A stretch of 40,093 nt of DNA from an uncultured Clostridia bacterium (GTDB lineage: Bacteria > Bacillota > Clostridia > Christensenellales > Borkfalkiaceae): positions 1-40,093 of the forward strand of contig CANQHG010000017.1 of the NCBI GenBank assembly GCA_947623655.1, written 5' to 3'. A model generated the notes under the pieces. The model had not been told where the DNA came from. It saw nothing but the letters and a program-made list of their open reading frames with translations, and searched no databases. Numbering within the stretch: position 1 is the first letter of the stretch; each line of letters opens with the position of its first letter. The position numbers and the translations under genes were made by a program. Of this stretch, positions 23,691 to 31,280 are shown piece after piece.

Positions 23691-24716
23691 CTAAACGATA
23701 AATTTTGTCACAATACAGGCGATATATCCCACGGCAATGCCCAAAAGAAACATGAAGAGCAGAATGCCGAGCGCCCGTTTCGAGCCCTCTTTCCCCTTGA
23801 AGAGAACGAGATACCCAAGCCCCGCGTTCGCGACGAGCCCGCCGAGAAGCCCTCCGAATCCGATGCCGCCGAGCGCGTATACTTCGGCGAGTACGACGGA
23901 AGAAGCGCAGTTCGGAATGAGCCCGACGAGTGAACAAATCACGGGCTGCGCCCAATATCCCGCGCCCCGCATGAAATTTCCGACAAGCGCATTGCCCGCT
24001 TCCGCGTCGCCGCCGCCCAGCCCGAAAAAGAGGAAACCGAACAATAAGTTGACGAAAAGCACAAATCCCGCGACCTCGAGCGCATGTAAAAGCGGAGAGA
24101 CAAAGAAGAGCGTTACATTGCTCTCGTGCTTGTGCTCGCAAACGGAGAGTTCCGCACATTCGCAACTGCCGTCTTCGTGGACATGCAGGTCGTCTTCTTC
24201 AGGCATATGTTCATGATCGTGCACATGTCCGTCTTCATGATCATGTCCGTGTTCATGTTCGTGGATGTGCATGTATTCGTGCTCGTGGCGGGCGGGAATG
24301 GGAAGAGGTTCGCGTTTTTTCGCAATGCAATCGACGAGATACCCCACCCCCGCGCCGAGGACGAGTTTGCTCAGAATGAGCGCCAGAAGCGAATAAAGTT
24401 TAAAATCCCATGCGGCATCGGAGAGAAGAAGCACGAGCAGTCCCTCGTCGCTCGTTGCGATAAACACGGAGATGAGGGCGCCGAGAGTCAGATGACGGTG
24501 CGAATATAGCTTTGCCGCCATGACAGAGAAGCCGCACATGGGAAGAATTCCCGTCGCCGTGCCGATCAGCGGCGCAAACTTCCCCGAAAGAAGGCGCGAG
24601 GGATGGCCCATTTTCGTCTTGTGCTCCATGAGCTCTATGAGGATATAGAGCACGAGAAGAAACGGAAACAACTTGAGCGTATCCAAAAGCGCGTCAACGA
24701 TGACTTCCCACCACAT
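23691..24716 (-). CDS. Putative 10TM metal permease (ArsP_2/putative manganese transporter) with a His-rich loop
   Basis: About 341 aa. Membrane segments fill both halves. The conserved half-repeats ILPMCGFSVMAAKLYSHRHL and LIPNCASSVVLAEVYALGG, each with a Cys and a helix-breaking Pro, are typical of the ArsP_2 group. Residues 144-200 form a cytosolic loop with about 20 His plus Asp, Glu and three Cys (HEHEHGHDHEDGHVHDHEH), a probable metal sensor or buffer. The substrate is a divalent metal or possibly a metalloid. ATG 24716 has AAGGAGG 6 nt upstream. First gene of a likely unit with the AraM- and AraL-like genes. Confidence 0.75.
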   Translation of the reverse strand: MWWEVIVDALLDTLKLFPFLLVLYILIELMEHKTKMGHPSRLLSGKFAPLIGTATGILPMCGFSVMAAKLYSHRHLTLGALISVFIATSDEGLLVLLLSDAAWDFKLYSLLALILSKLVLGAGVGYLVDCIAKKREPLPIPARHEHEYMHIHEHEHGHDHEDGHVHDHEHMPEEDDLHVHEDGSCECAELSVCEHKHESNVTLFFVSPLLHALEVAGFVLFVNLLFGFLFFGLGGGDAEAGNALVGNFMRGAGYWAQPVICSLVGLIPNCASSVVLAEVYALGGIGFGGLLGGLVANAGLGYLVLFKGKEGSKRALGILLFMFLLGIAVGYIACIVTKFIV

Positions 24717-24746
24717 ATGCACCTCCTTATAGACTTTATCGCGTAT

Positions 24747-24775
24747 ATGATACAGAACTTTTGTGAAATTGTCAA
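24747..24775 (-). promoter_or_regulatory. Metal permease promoter, TTGACA-17-TATCAT
   Basis: -35 TTGACA 24770-24775, -10 TATCAT 24747-24752, 17-nt spacer. No riboswitch is seen in the short leader. Confidence 0.8.
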
Positions 24776-24848
24776 GAACTTCTGCGCGGTTTATGAGGAA
24801 GCCGATCGGGAAAGCCCCGCCCCCGACGGGACGTCTGCGCACGAAAGA

Positions 24849-24879
24849 AAAAGAGCGACCGCTCAGCGATCGCTCTTTT
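24849..24879. terminator. Terminator of the ABC ATPase gene
   Basis: On the minus strand GAGCGATCG - CTGAG - CGGTCGCTC with one G-U pair, followed by TTTTT. The plus strand also has a short T-run after it. Confidence 0.88.
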
Positions 24880-24890
24880 GTAAATTCCGT

Positions 24891-26288
24891 TTATTTCTGT
24901 GTATCTGTGGGCTGGTCGCCTTCCGCGGGCGTATTGCCGTCTGTCGGCGCCGTCTGAGCGGGTTCGGCTTCCGCTTTCTTCGCAAGTTTTTCGTCGCGCT
25001 TCATCTGCTTCTTCATCTCTTTGGTGACAACGCGCGCCGCTTCGATCTGCGCCTTCATTTCCTGAGGCGTAGGCGGTACGAAAGAAGCGCCCTCTGCGTT
25101 CTCGGGGATCACGTCGTAGTGCTCATCGCGCTCAAGGAGCGTAGCTTCGGTCACGCCGTCGAAGAGGTGGATGTGGCGTGCGTCGAACGCAAGCTTGACG
25201 ATCTGTCCGAGTTCGACCGTTGCACGCGAGGAGATCTTAGCGACCATCTGCGCCGCATTTTCGACGACGGAGGTCTTCTCGCTGTTATAGTCGAGGTCGC
25301 AGTAGATCTGCATTTCGGCGCCGAGCTTTTCGATGACGTCGATCTTGGCGTTGACGACCGTCTCGGGAGAGGTCGCGATGAAGCGTTCATCCTCGTGGAT
25401 ATCCTCGGGACGGACGCCGAGCGTGACTTCCTTGCCGGTATCCTTGTACTCGTCGAGGTTCTTGATGCGCTTTACCATCGTTTCGGGAAGAAGGATCCTG
25501 TTCCCACCGATGAAATTGACGTAGACCTTGCCGCCCTCGGAGGAGATCGTGGCGTTTTTGAAGAAGTTCATCTGAGGGGTCCCGATGAACCCTGCGACAA
25601 AGAGGTTGATGGGATAGTCGTAGAGGTTCTGCGGGGTATCGACCTGCTGCATAAAGCCATCTTTCATAACGACGATACGGGTGCCCATCGTCATAGCCTC
25701 GATCTGGTCGTGGGTGACGTAGATAAACGTCGTCGCGAGGCGGACGTGGAGCTTGCTGATCTCGGTACGCATCTGTGCACGGAGCTTAGCGTCGAGGTTG
25801 GAAAGAGGTTCGTCGAGAAGGAAGACCTTGGGCTCACGGACGATGGTACGGCCGAGCGCGACACGCTGTCTCTGGCCGCCCGAAAGAGCCTTGGGCTTAC
25901 GGGAAAGATATTCGGTGATGCCGAGGATCTTGGCGGCTTCTTTCACGCGCCTGTCGATCTCGTCTTTGGCGATCTTGCGGAGTTTGAGACCGAACGCCAT
26001 GTTGTCGTACACGGACATGTGGGGATAGAGAGCATAGTTCTGGAAGACCATTGCGATGTCTCTGTCTTTGGGAACGACGTCGTTGACGAGCTTGCCGTCG
26101 ATATACAGTTCGCCCGAGGTGATCTCTTCGAGACCCGCGATCATACGGAGCGTTGTAGACTTACCGCAGCCGGAAGGGCCGACGAAAACCATGAATTCCT
26201 TATCCCTGATCTCGAGGCAGAAGTTGAAAACCGCCTGATTTCCGCCGGGATAAACCTTGTTGATGCCTTTGAGTAAAAGACCGGACAT
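24891..26288 (-). CDS. Sugar ABC transporter ATPase, MsmK/UgpC type
   Basis: 465 aa, about 90 longer than typical. Walker A GPSGCGKSTT (37-46), Q-loop VFQNYALYPH, signature LSGGQRQR, Walker B VFLLDEPLSNLD and H-loop VTHDQ. A C-terminal MalK-like OB regulatory domain (GVRPEDIH) is followed by an 80-residue charged tail ending in a Pro/Thr/Gln/Glu stretch. No permease or binding protein is adjacent, so it is probably the shared ATPase that energises several carbohydrate importers, as MsmK does in streptococci. SD GGGAGG. The GH43 arabinanase in this window is a plausible functional partner. Confidence 0.9.
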   Translation of the reverse strand: MSGLLLKGINKVYPGGNQAVFNFCLEIRDKEFMVFVGPSGCGKSTTLRMIAGLEEITSGELYIDGKLVNDVVPKDRDIAMVFQNYALYPHMSVYDNMAFGLKLRKIAKDEIDRRVKEAAKILGITEYLSRKPKALSGGQRQRVALGRTIVREPKVFLLDEPLSNLDAKLRAQMRTEISKLHVRLATTFIYVTHDQIEAMTMGTRIVVMKDGFMQQVDTPQNLYDYPINLFVAGFIGTPQMNFFKNATISSEGGKVYVNFIGGNRILLPETMVKRIKNLDEYKDTGKEVTLGVRPEDIHEDERFIATSPETVVNAKIDVIEKLGAEMQIYCDLDYNSEKTSVVENAAQMVAKISSRATVELGQIVKLAFDARHIHLFDGVTEATLLERDEHYDVIPENAEGASFVPPTPQEMKAQIEAARVVTKEMKKQMKRDEKLAKKAEAEPAQTAPTDGNTPAEGDQPTDTQK

Positions 26289-26323
26289 AATTTCCTCCCT
26301 GTTTGAACAGTTTTTATATAATC

Positions 26324-26352
26324 ATTTTACAAAATTTACGCCGAGATTGCAA
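26324..26352 (-). promoter_or_regulatory. ABC ATPase promoter, TTGCAA-17-TAAAAT
   Basis: -35 TTGCAA 26347-26352, -10 TAAAAT 26324-26329, 17-nt spacer. Confidence 0.7.
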
Positions 26353-26416
26353 GAGAAAAACACAACAAAATTGCAGGCTGATTTTGTACAATATGCACAA
26401 AAAATGTCCCCGCCGT

Positions 26417-26700
26417 CCTCATCCCGAGGCGGGACGCGCCGCCTCGTCATTCTGAGAAACGGAACAGGACGAAAGGACGGGGACTGACCCGAAGAATCTC
26501 GCGGCGAATGTCCGTAGAGTATGCGGCGAGATGCTTCGGTAAGACTTCCGTAGACTGCGTTATGCTCGCGTTCTCGGCATGACGCCGCTACAGGCCGCCG
26601 TTGGTTTTATGGGATCCTTCGCTACGCTCAGGATGAGCGCGCGTGGCAACATGAGCGCGCGGAGCAGGATGAACGGGGGCGGGCTATCGAAAAAAGGCTC
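26417..26700. repeat. R2 repeat block, left flank of the flavoprotein gene
   Basis: Long-form R2 (GTCATTCTGAGAAACGGA...GAAGAATCTCGCGGCGAATG...GATGCTTCGG) continuing into the exact 75-bp inverted repeat at 26569-26643. The inverted partner lies at 27565-27800. Non-coding. Confidence 0.8.
26569..26643 (+). repeat. 75-bp perfect inverted repeat, left arm
   Basis: Begins CGTTCTCGGCATGACGCC and ends CTCAGGATGAGCGCGCG. Identical in inverted orientation to 27587-27661. Bases just outside do not match. Confidence 0.95.
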
Positions 26701-26736
26701 CCTGCGGGAAGCCATTTTTTGCAACATATGTGCGAT

Positions 26737-27516
26737 TTATTTCACTTCTTCGAATGCGCTCTTGGGCTCGCCGCACAGAGGGCATACCCAATCGTCGGGC
26801 AATTCTTCAAACGGGACCTTACCGTCGTACTCATAGCCGCAGACCGTACAGCGATACTTCTTTTTCTCCTCGCCGCCGACCTTTTTGAACATATCTTTCC
26901 CCACGCCGCACAGAGGACAGACCCAATCGTCGGGCAATTCCTCAAACGGGATATCCCCGTCGTATTCATATCCGCACACCGTGCAGATATATTTTGCACC
27001 GACGTCCCCTTTGGGTTCTTCCTTGACATATGTGGGCGCGTTCACGCTCGTTTTTCCCTTTAATACCTTGTGATAATACGCATATGTCATGGGTGCGCCG
27101 CCGTGCAATACTTCGGCGTCGTACACCTCGCCGAGAAAGACGGTATGGGTCGTTGTCTCCATTTTGCCAATGACCTTGCAGGCAAAATAGCAGAGGCAGT
27201 CGTCGACGACGGGAAGTTTCCCGCGCACCGCATAGGGCGTCCCGGCGAACTTATCGACCTCTTTCGAGGAACGGAAACCGAAATTGCCGATGAGCTTGGG
27301 GTCGGCCTTCTCGCCCAAGACGCAAATGGAGAAATATCCCGTTTTTGAGACGCATGCATGGGTATAGTTGACCTTATTGATCGAGACGGCGATGGTGGCG
27401 GGGTCGGAAGTGATCTGCATGGCGCTGTTGGCAACGCAGCCGACGGGCCTCCCCTCGTCCCACGACGTACAGATATACACACCGTAAGATAAATTATAAA
27501 AAGCAGTTTGATTCAT
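26737..27516 (-). CDS. Flavin reductase-rubredoxin fusion with two tandem rubredoxin domains
   Basis: 259 aa. Residues 1-165 form an FMN-binding split-barrel flavin reductase domain ([33 protein letters not shown]). Two rubredoxin domains follow, about 175-213 and 221-259, each with [10 protein letters not shown]...[11 protein letters not shown] and so four Cys for one iron. It resembles Moorella high-molecular-weight rubredoxin (Hrb), which has only one rubredoxin, and would pass electrons from NADH or ferredoxin partners to rubrerythrin or flavodiiron proteins. Start 27516 has GGAG 5 nt upstream; the frame extends into repeat DNA. The two rubredoxin stretches are strikingly similar at DNA level. 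Confidence 0.88.
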   Translation of the reverse strand: MNQTAFYNLSYGVYICTSWDEGRPVGCVANSAMQITSDPATIAVSINKVNYTHACVSKTGYFSICVLGEKADPKLIGNFGFRSSKEVDKFAGTPYAVRGKLPVVDDCLCYFACKVIGKMETTTHTVFLGEVYDAEVLHGGAPMTYAYYHKVLKGKTSVNAPTYVKEEPKGDVGAKYICTVCGYEYDGDIPFEELPDDWVCPLCGVGKDMFKKVGGEEKKKYRCTVCGYEYDGKVPFEELPDDWVCPLCGEPKSAFEEVK

Positions 27517-27564
27517 AATGACTCCATTGGGAAAAGTTTCTCTGTTGAAAGCGGTTGTTGTGTG

Positions 27565-27800
27565 CCGCGGGACGCTCATTCTGCCCCGCGCGCTCATCCT
27601 GAGCGTAGCGAAGGATCCCATAAAACCAACGGCGGCCTGTAGCGGCGTCATGCCGAGAACGGAAATTGTACGAAGTCCGTGAAGGCTGACCCGAAGCATC
27701 TCTCCGCATGCTTTACGGATCTCACCGCGAGATCCTTCGGATTAAGTCATTTCGACTTCGTTTCAAGTCCGTTTCTCAGAATGATGCGGCGGCGAGCCGG
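27565..27800. repeat. R2 repeat block, right flank of the flavoprotein gene
   Basis: Inverted counterpart of 26417-26700: the 75-bp exact arm, then a diverged part (GAAGCATCTC...GCGAGATCCTTCGG...CTCAGAATGATGCGGCGG). No ORF is supported in 27517-27874. Confidence 0.8.
27587..27661 (-). repeat. 75-bp perfect inverted repeat, right arm
   Basis: Exact reverse complement of 26569-26643. Together the arms bound a segment of 1,093 bp containing one gene. Confidence 0.95.
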
Positions 27801-27833
27801 GAACCCATCAAGTCCCCTCTCAAACGAAAAGAA

Positions 27834-27858
27834 AAGGCGGACATGATATATCCGCCTT
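27834..27858 (-). terminator. Terminator of the yceD-rpmF operon
   Basis: AAGGCGGA/TCCGCCTT stem with a 9-nt loop, followed on the minus strand by TTCTTTTCG, 17 nt after the rpmF stop. Confidence 0.8.
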
Positions 27859-27874
27859 CGTGGTTTTTACTGCA

Positions 27875-28063
27875 TTACTTCTTTTCGACAGGCTCGGGTA
27901 CAACTTCTTTCCCATCATACCAGCCGCAGTTTGCGCAAACTCTGTGCGCCACTTTCAGTTCGTGGCAATGAGGGCACTCTACGAGCGTAGCCGCAGTCGC
28001 CTTATAGTTTGCAAAGCGCTTATTCGTTCTGCTTTTGGATTGTTTTCTCTTGGGAACAGCCAT
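27875..28063 (-). CDS. rpmF: 50S ribosomal protein L32
   Basis: 62 aa. N-terminus MAVPKRKQSKSRTNKRF is diagnostic. A zinc ribbon with CPHC...CANC (all four Cys kept) marks the zinc-containing form, and a short acidic tail follows. It comes 20 nt after yceD, the usual partner. Confidence 0.96.
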   Translation of the reverse strand: MAVPKRKQSKSRTNKRFANYKATAATLVECPHCHELKVAHRVCANCGWYDGKEVVPEPVEKK

Positions 28064-28083
28064 TTTACACCTCTCAATGTCGT

Positions 28084-28488
28084 TTATTCTGAGTCATCTT
28101 CCGCACAGGCCCTGCACAGAAGCCGCGAAGGAAGCGCAAACAGAACGCTGTCGCGCAAAAACTCCCTCAAATCGATGATCCCGTTCCGATAGCCGTATTC
28201 TTCGTCTTTGGGAAGCGGGGAAAACACGCCTTCGGCGCCGTATTCGATCTTCTCTTCGGTCTCCGCAAGGCAACGCGAACAGAGCCCTTTCAGAGAGAAA
28301 ACTATCGTTCCCTCGATTTCCGTTTTATCATCTGCAAAGATCTCATACTTCAGCGCCGCTTTTACGGGGGATGAAAATTCCACAAACGGGATATCGATGA
28401 GAGCTTCGTCGCCATCGAATGAAAACTCCAGTTCTCCCGTGTAATTTTTCCTCGCAACGAGGTTGCGTACGTCGATCCTCGGAACCAT
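28084..28488 (-). CDS. YceD family protein (DUF177), rRNA accumulation factor
   Basis: 134 aa from ATG 28488. Family members affect 23S rRNA accumulation and are almost always encoded upstream of rpmF, as here. It has LKGLCSRCLAETEE (CxxC) and a late CRACAEDD. An in-frame ATG at 28497 begins 2 nt from the -10 box and cannot be in the transcript, so MVPRIDV is the start, with a leader of about 4 nt. Confidence 0.88.
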   Translation of the reverse strand: MVPRIDVRNLVARKNYTGELEFSFDGDEALIDIPFVEFSSPVKAALKYEIFADDKTEIEGTIVFSLKGLCSRCLAETEEKIEYGAEGVFSPLPKDEEYGYRNGIIDLREFLRDSVLFALPSRLLCRACAEDDSE

Positions 28489-28498
28489 TGACTGCATA

Positions 28499-28527
28499 AT
28501 TATATTTTATTTATGACAGTCTGTCAA
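28499..28527 (-). promoter_or_regulatory. Consensus promoter of yceD-rpmF, TTGACA-17-TATAAT
   Basis: -35 TTGACA 28522-28527 and -10 TATAAT 28499-28504 match consensus at all 12 positions, spacer 17. Ten nt separate the box from ATG 28488. Confidence 0.9.
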
Positions 28528-28574
28528 TCGATTTTGACGGCTTTTCCTCTTCTTTTTCACGCTTTTGCGAAAAA

Positions 28575-29768
28575 TCAAAGGAGAGCGGCCGTCTCGCGGG
28601 CGATGACGAGCTCTTCGTTTGTGGGGATCACGAGGATCTTTACCTTGGAATCTCCTGCCGAAAGATCGTGGATCGCGCCGTCGTTTTTATACTCGTTCTT
28701 CTCTGCGTCGAGCTTGACGCCGAACGCCTCGAGGCCGTTGCATATGCCCGCTCTGACCGAGGGCGTATTTTCGCCGACGCCCGCCGTAAAGACAATAACG
28801 TCGAGCCCGCCGAGGGCCGCCATATACGCGCCGACGTATTTCTTGCAGGAATAGGCGAACATGTCGAGGGCGAGCTGAGCTCTCTCGTTCCCCCCATCCG
28901 CCGCGGCGCAGAGGTCGCGGAAGTCGGACGAGACGCCCGAGACGCCGAGCATGCCGCATTTCTTATTGAGATAATTCATGCCTTCGGCAAACGTCATCCC
29001 TTTCTTGTTGCAGAGGAATTCCACGGCCGCAACGTCGATGTCGCCGCTTCTCGTCCCCATGGGAACGCCCGCAAGGGGAGTGAAACCCATGGACGTGTCG
29101 ATGCATTTCCCGCCTTTTACGGCAGAGATCGAAGAGCCGTTGCCGAGATGGCAGGTGACGATCTTCAATTCTTCGGGTTTTTTGCCGAGATATTCCGCCG
29201 CCGCCTGCGATACATACTTGTGCGATGTGCCGTGGAAGCCGTATTTTCTGACCTTATGTTCCTTGTAGTCGTTATAATCGATGCCGTAGAGATAGGCATA
29301 GGGCGGCATGGTGGCGTGGAAAGAGGTATCGAATACCATCGCCATCTTTTTTTGCGGCATAATGGCGCGGCAGGCGTTGATGCCGAGGATCGCCGCGGGA
29401 TTGTGGAGAGGCGCAAGTTCGGAGAGAGGAAGAAGCGCTTTCATCGTCTCGTCGGTGACAAGCGTCGTTTCTGTGAACGTCTCGCCCGAGGCGACCACGC
29501 GGTGCCCAACGGCGTCGATCTCGTCCATCGACTTGATGACCCCCGCCTTTTCGTCGACAAGTTCCTTGAGGACAAGGGAGATGGCAGCGGTGTGATCGGG
29601 AAGTTCCTGTTCGACGACATAGGTTTCCCCGTGCGCCTTGTGGGTAAGTTTACCGCCGTCGATCCCGATGCGTTCACACCCGCCCTTTGCGATGACCTCT
29701 TCGGTCTCCATGTTGATGAGTTGGTACTTGAGGGAAGAACTCCCTGCATTGATGACTAAAATTTTCAT
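28575..29768 (-). CDS. ackA: Acetate kinase
   Basis: 397 aa, standard length. Converts acetyl phosphate and ADP to acetate and ATP. NAGSSSLKYQLI, VFDTSFHATMP, YGFHGTSHKYVS, CHLGNGSS and TAGVGENT are the family signatures with the catalytic Arg/His/Glu regions. SD CGGAG 6 nt before ATG. Together with pta on the same strand it forms the acetate pathway, but 355 nt of repeat DNA separates them, so they are probably not one compact operon. Confidence 0.96.
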   Translation of the reverse strand: MKILVINAGSSSLKYQLINMETEEVIAKGGCERIGIDGGKLTHKAHGETYVVEQELPDHTAAISLVLKELVDEKAGVIKSMDEIDAVGHRVVASGETFTETTLVTDETMKALLPLSELAPLHNPAAILGINACRAIMPQKKMAMVFDTSFHATMPPYAYLYGIDYNDYKEHKVRKYGFHGTSHKYVSQAAAEYLGKKPEELKIVTCHLGNGSSISAVKGGKCIDTSMGFTPLAGVPMGTRSGDIDVAAVEFLCNKKGMTFAEGMNYLNKKCGMLGVSGVSSDFRDLCAAADGGNERAQLALDMFAYSCKKYVGAYMAALGGLDVIVFTAGVGENTPSVRAGICNGLEAFGVKLDAEKNEYKNDGAIHDLSAGDSKVKILVIPTNEELVIARETAALL

Positions 29769-29805
29769 GATATACTCCGAATTTGAAATTCAAAATTGTG
29801 GTTCG

Positions 29806-29912
29806 CTCATGCTGAGCGCAAGCGAAGCATCTCATAAACCCACGGAGCCCGTAGGTTTGCTTGGATTCGCTTCGCTCAGAATGACGCGCGGGCCGGCGCC
29901 CGACGCGTCCGC
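29806..29912. repeat. R2 repeat between ackA and pta
   Basis: GCTCATGCTGAGCGCAAGCG, CATAAACCCACGGAGCCCG and GGATTCGCTTCGCTCAGAAT units. Similar CATAAACCCACGGAG wording occurs at 5690-5707. Non-coding. Confidence 0.65.
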
Positions 29913-30117
29913 GGGCCGAGCAAAGAAATGTTCGAAATCATTCCAACATCATGCGCCTCAGGCGGAATTTACTTCCGCCGTGGGCGACTCAATTCGGCGC
30001 ATACCTGCGCCTTGTTGTCTTTCAAGGAAGCTCAATTCGTGGGGAGATAAGGCTCCGGAATGTAATAAGCCGACCCCTCGAACGATTTCTTTTGCAAATG
30101 CAAAAGAAATCGTTCGA
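29913..30117. repeat. R3 structured element, copy C
   Basis: Left end GGCCGAGCAAAGAAATGTTC, core hairpins GGCGGAATTTACTTCCGCC and GGCGCATACCTGCGCC, and a different right part ending in the palindrome 30078-30117. It ends 6 nt beyond the pta stop codon. Confidence 0.8.
30078..30117. repeat. Perfect 19-bp palindrome next to pta
   Basis: Arms TCGAACGATTTCTTTTGCA and its complement around AA. The sequence is an exact match of the R3 end type (TTCGAAC.TTTCTTT) folded on itself. No T-tract on the pta strand, so not a standard terminator. Confidence 0.85.
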
Positions 30118-30123
30118 AAAATC

Positions 30124-31167
30124 TTACTTTGCCTGCAACGCAGTTATTGCGACGGCGCAGACGATATCGGCCGTTTTGCACCCGCGCGAAAGGTCGTTCA
30201 AAGGCTTCGCAAAGCCTTGGCAGATCGGGCCGATCGCCTGGAACCCGCCCAATCTCTCCGCGATCTTGTAGCCGATGTTGCCCGCCTGCAGATCGGGGAA
30301 AATGAGCACGTTCGCATGGCCGGCAACGGCGGAACCGGGCGCCTTGAGCTTTGCGACCTCGGGTACGAGCGCCGCGTCGAACTGCAACTCGCCGTCGAGC
30401 AAAAGATCGGGCGCTTTCTCCTTTGCGATACGGGTCGCTTCCTGTACGAGGGTAACATTGTCGTGCTTGGCGCTTCCCTTTGTGGAGAAAGAGAGCATGG
30501 CGACGCGGGGAGTGAGGCCTGCGATCTCCTTTGCGCTCTTCGCCGTTGCGATGGCGCAGTCGGCAAGGCCTTCCGCCGTGTATGTAGGATTGAGCCCGCA
30601 GTCGGCAAAGACGAGCATGTTGTCTTCGCAGTATTTATTGCCGAGCGCGGGGGCGACCATGAGATTGAAGCTGGAAACGGAGCTCACGCCGGGCGCCGTC
30701 TTGATGATCTGAAGCCCGGGGCGGAGTGTGTTCGCCGTGGAATGGCATGCGCCCGAGACGAGGCCGTCGACGTCGCCGCTTTTCAGCATGAGAGCGCCGA
30801 AGAATGTGCTGTCTTTGGCCTGTTCTTGGGCCTGTTCTTCCGTCATGCCCTTTGCCTTTCTGAGTTCGTATAAGAGCGCGGCATATTCTCCGAGCTTATC
30901 GCTCGTTGCGGGATCGACGATCTCCACGCCGCTGAGGTCGACGTCGGGATTGCGTCCCGCGATCTCCTGCGCGTTGCCGAGAAGAACGATGCGGGCGATC
31001 TTGTCGCGCACGCACTCTGCGGCCGCTTTGACGACGCGGCTGTCTTCCCCCTCGCACAAAACGATCTTCTTGTTCAGGGCCTGCGCCTTCTTTTTGATGA
31101 CGCCTACGATCGTGCCGCTCTCGGCGATCTCCCGCGCGGCAGATTTGAACTTTTCAACAAAATCCAT
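30124..31167 (-). CDS. pta: Phosphate acetyltransferase
   Basis: About 347 aa. Interconverts acetyl-CoA and acetyl phosphate. GEDSRVVKAAAECV, GDVDGLVSGACHSTANTLRP, FADCGLNPTYTAEGLADCAI, MLSFSTKGSA and GELQFDAALVPEVA are typical of the short (Pta-only) class. Start 31167 is favoured by CGGAG 8 nt upstream; ATG 31188 lacks an SD. It supplies AckA with substrate. Confidence 0.95.
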   Translation of the reverse strand: MDFVEKFKSAAREIAESGTIVGVIKKKAQALNKKIVLCEGEDSRVVKAAAECVRDKIARIVLLGNAQEIAGRNPDVDLSGVEIVDPATSDKLGEYAALLYELRKAKGMTEEQAQEQAKDSTFFGALMLKSGDVDGLVSGACHSTANTLRPGLQIIKTAPGVSSVSSFNLMVAPALGNKYCEDNMLVFADCGLNPTYTAEGLADCAIATAKSAKEIAGLTPRVAMLSFSTKGSAKHDNVTLVQEATRIAKEKAPDLLLDGELQFDAALVPEVAKLKAPGSAVAGHANVLIFPDLQAGNIGYKIAERLGGFQAIGPICQGFAKPLNDLSRGCKTADIVCAVAITALQAK

Positions 31168-31199
31168 AGTTTTTTCTCCGTTGAACACTTTATTTTTCT

Positions 31200-31273
31200 C
31201 TCTGCTTTGTGTATAATGATAAGCAGAGGAAATCTTTCCGTTCTATTATACAACAATCGAGCGGACTTGTAAA
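31200..31273. promoter_or_regulatory. Overlapping divergent promoters of pta and tmcAL with an inverted repeat
   Basis: pta: TTTACA (31268-31273)-17-TATAAT (31245-31250) on the minus strand. tmcAL: TATAAT 31212-31217 on the plus strand with a weak -35 (TTTATT 31189-31194). The inverted repeat CTCTGCTT/AAGCAGAG (31200-31207, 31221-31228) encloses the tmcAL -10. Predicted transcripts overlap by about 15 nt. Confidence 0.6.
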
Positions 31274-31280
31274 GAAAAAA

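Noticed and set aside
24603-26276. Long plus-strand open frame over the ABC ATPase and permease genes
   Set aside because: Low-information composition and antisense to proteins with full Walker and TM motifs; a codon-bias shadow in GC-rich DNA.
27517-27699. N-terminal extension of the flavin reductase frame to 27699
   Set aside because: The extension is translated repeat DNA; GGAG and the conserved N-terminus place the start at 27516.
28668-29759. Plus-strand open frame antisense to ackA
   Set aside because: Shadow of acetate kinase; no motif and no promoter or SD.
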